From: an uncultured Propionivibrio sp.
GTDB taxonomy: Bacteria > Pseudomonadota > Gammaproteobacteria > Burkholderiales > Rhodocyclaceae
Reading direction: 5' to 3'
Length of the DNA: 30,005 bases
Assembly: GCA_938040985.1 (NCBI GenBank)
Contig: CALHZD010000037.1
Span: 1 to 30,005 of the forward strand
Each line of letters opens with the position of its first letter. Position 1 is the stretch's first letter. The position numbers were made by a program, and so were the translations under genes. The notes beneath the pieces are model-generated. The model was not told the origin of the DNA, made no database searches, and worked only from the letters and a program-made list of their open reading frames with translations. Positions 24,755 through 30,005 of this stretch are shown piece by piece.

Positions 24755-25081
24755 ATGAGCGAACATATTTCCTACGTTACCGATGCCACCTTTCCCACCG
24801 ATGTTCTGCAAGCGCAAGGCCCGGTGCTGCTCGATTTCTGGGCCGAATGGTGCGGCCCGTGCAAGATGCTGGCGCCCGTTCTCGACCAGATCGCCGAGGA
24901 ATACGCCGGCCGTTTAAAAGTGGCCAAGCTGAACATCGATGAGAATCCGGGCACCCCCGCCAATTTTGGCGTGCGCGGCATTCCGACGCTGATGCTCTTC
25001 AAAAACGGCAACCTCGAAGCCACCAAAGTTGGCGCACTCTCCAAGTCACAATTGGCTGCGTTCATTGACAGCCACCTGTAA
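24755..25081 (+). CDS. trxA: Thioredoxin 1
   Basis: A 108-aa cytoplasmic thioredoxin, the general disulfide reductant fed by thioredoxin reductase. The active site is WCGPC (Cys33, Cys36) in VLLDFWAEWCGPCKML; the cis-proline loop is RGIPTLMLFKNG. Normal length. The ATG at 24755 is preferred to upstream in-frame starts because it gives the standard N-terminus. rho follows after 261 bases, the classic trxA-rho order of proteobacteria. Confidence 0.96.
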   Translation: MSEHISYVTDATFPTDVLQAQGPVLLDFWAEWCGPCKMLAPVLDQIAEEYAGRLKVAKLNIDENPGTPANFGVRGIPTLMLFKNGNLEATKVGALSKSQLAAFIDSHL

Positions 25082-25342
25082 AATCGCTAATCTCCGCGCC
25101 TGAAAGCACGCAGCCACGCGACCTGAGTACAGAACAAAGCCTGCCTGCGGCTTTCGGCGGATTTATTGGTTTTCCGCGTATCTGGCAAGAATTCGAGGCT
25201 TTTGATTTTGCCGGCCAGCGCCAGTAAATGCCAGAAAATATTTTCGCAGTTTCCTGTTTCCCACAAATCTTCTGTTTTTTGCATCTTCCGGTAACCTGCC
25301 GGATATTCGTGCATATTCTTTTCCGACCTTTTTCGCACGCTC

Positions 25343-26599
25343 ATGCATCTATCTGAACTCAAAGCGCTGCACGTCAGCCAATTGCTCGATATGGCCGTCG
25401 CTAACGGCATCGAAGGCGCCAACCGGCTGCGCAAACATGAACTGATCTTCGCACTACTCAAAAACCAAGCCAAAAAGAACGAAACCATTTTTGGCGACGG
25501 CACGCTGGAAACCCTGCCCGACGGCTTCGGCTTCCTGCGTTCGCCCGATACGTCGTATCTCGCCAACACCGATGATATCTACGTCAGCCCGAGCCAGATC
25601 CGCCGCTTCAATCTGCGCAACGGCGATACGATTGAAGGCGAAATCCGCACGCCGAAAGATGGGGAACGCTATTTCGCACTGGTCAAGGTCGATCGTATCA
25701 ACGGCGATCCGCCTGAGGCGTCAAAAAACAAGATCATGTTCGAGAACCTGACGCCGCTCCACCCCGATGAACACATCCGGCTCGAGCGCGACATGCGCGG
25801 CGAAGAGAACATCACCAGCCGCATCGTCGACATCATCGCCCCGATCGGCAAAGGACAGCGCGGTCTGCTCGTCGCCAGCCCAAAGAGCGGCAAGACGGTG
25901 ATGATGCAGCACATCGCACATGCCATCACCGCCAATCACCCCAACATCCATCTGATCGTTCTACTGATCGACGAACGCCCGGAAGAAGTCACCGAGATGA
26001 TGCGTTCGGTCAAGGGCGAAGTCATTGCATCAACCTTTGACGAACCGGCAACGCGTCATGTACAGGTTGCCGAAATGGTCATCGACAAGGCCAAGCGCCT
26101 GGTCGAGCATAAAAAAGATGTCGTCATCCTACTCGACTCGATCACCCGTCTCGCACGCGCCTATAACACAGTCCAACCAGCCTCTGGCAAAGTACTGACC
26201 GGCGGGGTCGACGCCAATGCGTTACAAAAACCCAAGCGCTTCTTCGGCGCAGCGCGCAATATCGAGGAAGGCGGGTCGCTGACCATCATCGCCACCGCCC
26301 TGATCGAAACCGGCAGCCGCATGGACGATGTCATCTATGAAGAATTCAAAGGCACCGGCAATATGGAGATTCACCTTGACCGCCGTATGGCCGAAAAACG
26401 CGTTTACCCGGCAATCAATGTCAACCGCTCCGGTACGCGCCGCGAGGAGTTGCTGCTGATGCCCGACGTACTGCAAAAAATGTGGATTCTGCGCAAGTTG
26501 CTGTACAACATGGACGATCTTGAAGCGATGGAATTTTTGCTCGACAAAATTAAGGCAACGAAGAACAACGCCGAGTTCTTCGAGTCGATGCGACGCTAG
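25343..26599 (+). CDS. rho: Transcription termination factor Rho
   Basis: A 418-aa hexameric RNA helicase that ends transcription at C-rich unstructured RNA. Rho-N is at about residues 1-45 (MHLSELKALHVSQLLDMA). The cold-shock RNA-binding domain follows (LPDGFGFLRSPDTSYLANTDDIYVSPSQIRRFNLRNGD). The P-loop is ASPKSGKT (178-185), Walker B is VVILLDSITRLARAYN, and the Q/R-loop region is TGGVDANALQKPKRFFGAARNIEEGGSLTI. Length matches the E. coli protein (419). No good ribosome binding site is seen upstream. The 261-base leader may serve autoregulation, which is known for rho in other bacteria; here it is inference. Confidence 0.97.
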   Translation: MHLSELKALHVSQLLDMAVANGIEGANRLRKHELIFALLKNQAKKNETIFGDGTLETLPDGFGFLRSPDTSYLANTDDIYVSPSQIRRFNLRNGDTIEGEIRTPKDGERYFALVKVDRINGDPPEASKNKIMFENLTPLHPDEHIRLERDMRGEENITSRIVDIIAPIGKGQRGLLVASPKSGKTVMMQHIAHAITANHPNIHLIVLLIDERPEEVTEMMRSVKGEVIASTFDEPATRHVQVAEMVIDKAKRLVEHKKDVVILLDSITRLARAYNTVQPASGKVLTGGVDANALQKPKRFFGAARNIEEGGSLTIIATALIETGSRMDDVIYEEFKGTGNMEIHLDRRMAEKRVYPAINVNRSGTRREELLLMPDVLQKMWILRKLLYNMDDLEAMEFLLDKIKATKNNAEFFESMRR

Positions 26600-26651
26600 C
26601 AGTATCTCATTCACACCATTCACCTTACGCGCCGCATCCCTCCGCCAGCCA

Positions 26652-26680
26652 TTGCCAAGTCAGGCAGAAATCCGGATAAT
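26652..26680 (+). promoter_or_regulatory. Sigma-70 promoter for rpmE
   Basis: TTGCCA (26652-26657), a 17-base spacer, GATAAT (26675-26680). Each hexamer differs from consensus at one position. It lies in the rho-rpmE gap, 77 bases before the rpmE start. Confidence 0.65.
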
Positions 26681-26757
26681 AGCGGCCTTTCCGAAGCCGG
26701 CCACCGAGAACCCCCGTTTTTTCGAGTCGGTATGATTTGACCCGAGGAATTTCCAAG

Positions 26758-26973
26758 ATGAAATCCGATATCCATCCTGAATACAAAGAAATCGAAGTCA
26801 CGTGTTCCTGCGGCAACACGTTCAAGACCCAATCGACGTTGGGCAAACCCTTGCACGTCGAAGTCTGCTCTGCCTGCCACCCGTTCTATACAGGCAAACA
26901 GAAGATCATCGATACGGCAGGCCGCGTCGAGAAATTCAACAAAAAATACGGTACCCGCGCCAGAGCATCCTGA
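26758..26973 (+). CDS. rpmE: 50S ribosomal protein L31, zinc-binding type
   Basis: A 71-aa L31 of the zinc (C+) type: MKSDIHPEYKEIEVTCSCGNTF has Cys16 and Cys18, and VEVCSACHPFYTGKQK has Cys37 and Cys40. L31 bridges the subunits of the 70S ribosome, and this form also stores zinc. GAGGAA precedes the ATG; upstream in-frame starts would add a non-family tail. It has its own promoter after rho and a strong terminator downstream. The rho-rpmE neighbourhood is common in betaproteobacteria. Confidence 0.96.
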   Translation: MKSDIHPEYKEIEVTCSCGNTFKTQSTLGKPLHVEVCSACHPFYTGKQKIIDTAGRVEKFNKKYGTRARAS

Positions 26974-27037
26974 CCTCCACGACTGGCATCCACGGTCATC
27001 TGCTAGATGCACCAGATACGAGTTCGCTTGAGCTCGC

Positions 27038-27067
27038 AAAAAAGGCAGCCGCCGTGCTGCCTTTTTT
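27038..27067 (+). terminator. Rho-independent terminator after rpmE
   Basis: AAAAAAGGCAGC (27038-27049), 6-base loop, GCTGCCTTTTTT (27056-27067). A perfect 12-bp arm with A/T tails, so it can also act in the opposite direction. Confidence 0.88.
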
Positions 27068-27105
27068 GTTGATGACCTGGTGACGAATCACTTGCGCCGA
27101 TACGC

Positions 27106-28851
27106 ATGCATATCTTTGCGGACAACTCACGCTTCAAAGGAATTACGCTACCGCCCAGCGGGCTGGCATTAGCCGTCCTGCTGCTGCTCTACATTTTTAT
27201 TGGGCTGATCGGCCACGACCCCTGGAAACACGACGATGCGATCACAATCGGCATCGTATACGACATGACCACCCATGGGCGCTGGCTGCTTCCGCATCTG
27301 GCCGGTCAATCTTATCCGGATGCTCCGCTGTACTATTGGCTCGGCGCCGGCTTTGCCAAAGCGTTTTCCTGGCTCCTGCCGTTGCATGACGCCGTACGCC
27401 TGACCTCCGGCTTGTGCACGTTGCTGGCGCTGTCGCTGATTTTGCAGGCTGCGCGCGAGCTATACGGCAAACCCTTCGCCGCCGCTGCGCCGCTGATTCT
27501 GGCGGGTAGCCTCGGTTTCCTTTTCCATGCGCACGAAGCGCAACCGATGCTGGCTGCGCTGACAGCGCATGCGGCCGCATATTGGTCGCTGTTACTGCTG
27601 TCACGCCGCCCCGAACTGGCAACGCCGGTTTTTGCTTTTTCCCTGGCCGCGGCGTTTCTCTCCAACGGTCTGCTGCCCACACTTACCTTGCTGCCCGCCA
27701 TTGCGCTGACGCTTTGTTTTTCCGCCAACCGCCGCCGTGACGCCGGATTGCTGCTGCTTGGCATAGCGACGGCGGCAATCCTCTGCGCCGGCTGGCTATG
27801 GCCGCTGTACCACACCGCGCCCGATGCGGCGGCGGCATTTCTTGCCAACGAACTGGCGCGGCTCAGCCCTGACCGGCCAATGTCCATCAATCTGATCGAC
27901 TATCTCAACATGCTTCCCTGGTATGCCTGGCCAGCGCTGCCGCTGGCGGGCTGGACCCTCTGGACCAAACGCCGCGGGCTGACCGGACGCACGCTACTGT
28001 TGCCGCTGCTCGCGTTTTTGGTAACACTCCTGATGCTCTCCGCACTGGCGCAAGCCCGCAGCGCATCCGCCCTGCTATTGCTGCCGCCGCTCGTTCTACT
28101 GGCCGTACCCGGCGTATTTTCCCTGCGGCGCGGCGCGGCCAATGCTTTTGATTGGTTCAGCATGGTGACGTTTTCCCTGTTTGCCGCACTGGCATGGATC
28201 GCCTGGAGTGCGCTGGTGTTCGGCTGGCCGGAACGGCTCGCCCGTCAGGCCGTGCGCCTGGAGCCGGGTTTTGTCGGCCATTTCGACGGGATGGCTTTTA
28301 TCTTTGCGCTCATTCTGACCGTTGCCTGGTTCTGGCTGATCGCCACCAGCCCGCGTTCGCCCATGCGCGGCATCATGCACTGGATGTCCGGGCTAACGCT
28401 GTTCTGGATCTTGGTCGCCGTGCTCTGGATGCCCTGGATTGACTACGGCAAGTCTTACCGTCCGGTGTCCGCCTCGCTGGCGCGCGCATTGCCCGCCGCG
28501 CGTTCCGCCCATCAATTCCACTGCATTGCCAACGCCAACCTGCCGCCTGCCCTGCTGGCCTCCTTCGACTATTTTGATGGCATTCAGACGCAGGCGCTGG
28601 AAAGCAAGAACGGCCGCCGCTGTAATCTGCTGCTGCTGCGCGGCCAGCCACGCGATCCGGATTTCATTGCAGCGGCCGGCTGGCGGATGATCTGGGAAGG
28701 CCATCGCCCGAGCGATCGCCGCGATCACGAAAAACTGAGGCTCTACCAGCGCGGGCGACGCGCGAAACCGACTGCGGCGCTTTCCGACATCGCCAGCCCG
28801 GAAACAGCGGATGATCATAGCGGCGGCGGCCGCATTCTCAGCATTCCATAG
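27106..28851 (+). CDS. GT39-family (ArnT/PMT-like) membrane glycosyltransferase
   Basis: A 581-aa integral membrane protein. After a first helix (LALAVLLLLYIFIGLIG) it has the conserved periplasmic loop HDPWKHDDAITIGIVYDM and the motif DAPLYYWLGAGFAKAF. This pattern is typical of GT39/PMT_2 enzymes, which use polyprenyl-phosphate sugars to modify lipid A or proteins at the periplasmic face. About ten to twelve helices follow, then a soluble C-terminal part (LESKNGRRCNLLLLRGQPRDPDF) ending in a basic, disordered tail. The acceptor cannot be told from sequence. ATG 27106 lies 39 bp after the rpmE terminator and no ribosome binding site is clear; in-frame alternatives are few. Confidence 0.87.
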   Translation: MHIFADNSRFKGITLPPSGLALAVLLLLYIFIGLIGHDPWKHDDAITIGIVYDMTTHGRWLLPHLAGQSYPDAPLYYWLGAGFAKAFSWLLPLHDAVRLTSGLCTLLALSLILQAARELYGKPFAAAAPLILAGSLGFLFHAHEAQPMLAALTAHAAAYWSLLLLSRRPELATPVFAFSLAAAFLSNGLLPTLTLLPAIALTLCFSANRRRDAGLLLLGIATAAILCAGWLWPLYHTAPDAAAAFLANELARLSPDRPMSINLIDYLNMLPWYAWPALPLAGWTLWTKRRGLTGRTLLLPLLAFLVTLLMLSALAQARSASALLLLPPLVLLAVPGVFSLRRGAANAFDWFSMVTFSLFAALAWIAWSALVFGWPERLARQAVRLEPGFVGHFDGMAFIFALILTVAWFWLIATSPRSPMRGIMHWMSGLTLFWILVAVLWMPWIDYGKSYRPVSASLARALPAARSAHQFHCIANANLPPALLASFDYFDGIQTQALESKNGRRCNLLLLRGQPRDPDFIAAAGWRMIWEGHRPSDRRDHEKLRLYQRGRRAKPTAALSDIASPETADDHSGGGRILSIP

Positions 28852-28930
28852 CAATTCAACCATGCGGTGACAAGCAATGAGGCCCCTATCCAAGAAAAGC
28901 GGAAACCAGAGACAACCCTCCGCAAATGGA

Positions 28931-28959
28931 TTCCGGCAAGCCGCAAATGGCGCTATAGT
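28931..28959 (+). promoter_or_regulatory. Possible sigma-70 promoter of the ABC operon
   Basis: TTCCGG, a 17-base spacer, then TATAGT at 28954-28959, about 63 bases before the start codon of the binding-protein gene. The -35 element is weak. Confidence 0.35.
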
Positions 28960-29021
28960 GACGCCTTTTCCACGGCTCCTGCATACAACACCTACCCCTA
29001 CTTTTTCACGGGAGAACAGCA

Positions 29022-29978
29022 ATGAAAAAATTCCTGAAAATCGGCATGCTCACCTGCCTCAGCCTTGCTGGCCTGACATGCGCCAACGCTTGGGCGCAGA
29101 CAAAAGTGACTATCGGCATGAACGGCTGGACAGGCTACGCGCCGCTTTCTCTGGCGCTCAAAGAAGGCATCTTCAAGAAGCACGGCCTGGACGTAACCAT
29201 CAAGCTGATTCCGCAAAAGGATCGCCACCTGGCGCTTGCTTCCGGCGACCTGCAATGTGCGACAACGGCCGTGCAGACACATCTGATGTGGACGCAGAAC
29301 GGCGTGCCCATCACGCAGATCTTCCTGATGGACAAATCCGCCGGCGCCGATGGACTGGTCGTGCGCGGCAACATCAAGGGCTTTGCCGATCTCAAGGGTA
29401 AAACCATCGCCGTCGACGCGCCGGGAACCACGCCGTACTTCATGCTCGCCTGGATGCTGCAAAGCAACGGCCTGAGCCTGAAGGACGTCAAACTCGCCAA
29501 CCTCTCGCCGCAGGCCGCCGCGCAAGCCTTTGTCGCCGGTCAGAACGAAGCCGCCATCACCTACGAACCGTACCTGAGCAGCATTCGCCAAAACCCGAAC
29601 GCGGGCAAAATTCTCGTCACCACCAACGATTACCCGATCATTATCGACACCTTCGGCTGCGACCCGAAATGGCTGAAAGCCAACCCCAAGGTCGCCCAGG
29701 CGATTACCGACAGCTACTTTGAAGCGCTTGATCTCATCAAAGCCAACCCCAAACACGCCTACGCCGTGATGGGCGCAGAAGTCAAACAAAGCGGCGAAGA
29801 TTTTGCCAAATCGGCCAGCTACCTCAAGTGGCAGGATAAAGCGGCCAACCGCGAATTTTTTGCCAACGAAATCATTCCCTTCATGAAAAAAGCTGCCAAG
29901 GTAAACATCGAAAGCGGCGTCATGAAAACGGAACCGGCCGATTACAAAGCGTTGATCGATACATCGTTCATTCAATAA
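29022..29978 (+). CDS. ABC transporter substrate-binding protein, NitT/TauT type
   Basis: A 318-aa periplasmic binding protein of the nitrate/sulfonate/taurine-like (NMT1/SsuA) class. Residues 1-25 are a signal peptide ending in ANAWA before QTKV. The mature part has the class features VTIGMNGWTGYAPLSLALKEGIFKKHGLDVTI, PQKDRHLALASGDLQCA, LKGKTIAVDAPGTTPYFMLAWML and LSPQAAAQAFVAGQNEAAITYEPYLS. The ligand is not predictable: sulfonates, nitrate and pyrimidine precursors are all known in this class. GGGAGAAC precedes the ATG. The next ORF begins 18 bases after the stop, probably the permease or ATPase. Confidence 0.92.
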   Translation: MKKFLKIGMLTCLSLAGLTCANAWAQTKVTIGMNGWTGYAPLSLALKEGIFKKHGLDVTIKLIPQKDRHLALASGDLQCATTAVQTHLMWTQNGVPITQIFLMDKSAGADGLVVRGNIKGFADLKGKTIAVDAPGTTPYFMLAWMLQSNGLSLKDVKLANLSPQAAAQAFVAGQNEAAITYEPYLSSIRQNPNAGKILVTTNDYPIIIDTFGCDPKWLKANPKVAQAITDSYFEALDLIKANPKHAYAVMGAEVKQSGEDFAKSASYLKWQDKAANREFFANEIIPFMKKAAKVNIESGVMKTEPADYKALIDTSFIQ

Positions 29979-29996
29979 CCCCGGACGATACCGTCC

Positions 29997-30005
29997 ATGA
30001 CCACA
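29997..30005 (+). CDS. Start of a further gene, cut by the window end
   Basis: Only ATG ACC ACA is visible, 18 bases after the binding-protein stop. By position it should be the next component of the ABC uptake operon. Confidence 0.3.

Noticed and set aside
28852..29021. TPP or other riboswitch before the ABC binding-protein gene
   Set aside because: No conserved aptamer core was seen in the short leader.
28998..29975. 325-aa minus-strand ORF
   Set aside because: It is fully antisense to the ABC binding-protein gene, which has a signal peptide and class motifs.
1..30005. CRISPR arrays, tRNA or rRNA genes
   Set aside because: No regularly spaced repeats and no tRNA or rRNA signature sequences were recognised by eye on either strand.

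Overview
The window looks like a betaproteobacterial chromosome segment with a foreign or mosaic left end. From about 3.5 kb to the right edge the DNA is GC-rich. It carries a conserved betaproteobacterial gene set: an ArsC-like protein and Hsp33, comEC, tandem hsp20 genes, bioF-bioH-bioC-bioD, yciB-yciI-bolA-parvulin, an AddB-like nuclease, trxA-rho-rpmE, a GT39 glycosyltransferase and an ABC substrate-binding protein. This resembles Rhodocyclales/Zoogloeaceae; that placement is inference from gene content and order. I saw no intact neisserial DNA uptake sequence (DUS) in this part.

The first ~3.4 kb is different. It holds the 3' end of a Neisseria-like uvrA with an in-frame TAG. Then comes an AT-rich two-gene module: a ~299-aa soluble protein that I think belongs to the DUF6731 group, and a 142-aa four-helix membrane protein. 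These are followed by a short inverted-repeat element, an AT-DUS hairpin, an inverted pair of Eikenella-dialect DUS, a fragment resembling the acyltransferase domain of a type I fatty acid synthase, nested palindromes, a REP-like repeat and a Correia-like MITE with unusual ends. Either neisserial DNA has entered another betaproteobacterium, or the assembly joined two oral genomes at a repeat. A REP-like copy at 3.2 kb that recurs at 7.8, 8.1 and 15.2 kb puts any junction most simply left of 3.22 kb.

Layout: 1-2.0 kb uvrA end and two-gene module; 2.0-3.4 kb repeats and remnants; 3.5-4.8 kb arsC-like and hslO (all four zinc cysteines missing); 5.0-5.95 kb decayed EamA transporter; 6.0-6.9 kb LysR regulator; 7.1 kb micro-ORF; 7.2-8.3 kb non-coding with terminators and a 90-bp direct repeat; 8.3-11.3 kb comEC with low-complexity insertions; 11.9-13.5 kb Cache-HAMP protein without an output domain, plus an unknown winged-helix-like protein; 14.1-14.9 kb two hsp20 genes behind a sigma-32-like promoter; 15.2 kb REP-like cluster; 15.5-19.0 kb biotin operon with overlapping genes; 19.3-21.3 kb yciB-yciI-bolA-parvulin; 21.5-24.4 kb AddB-like nuclease (minus); 24.75-27.0 kb trxA, rho, rpmE; 27.1-28.9 kb GT39; 29.0 kb to the end, the start of an ABC uptake operon.

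The best candidate for an undescribed system is the AT-rich two-gene module at 664-2000. Its size, composition, translational coupling, membrane partner and surroundings fit an anti-phage or other accessory cassette, but nothing in the sequence proves function.
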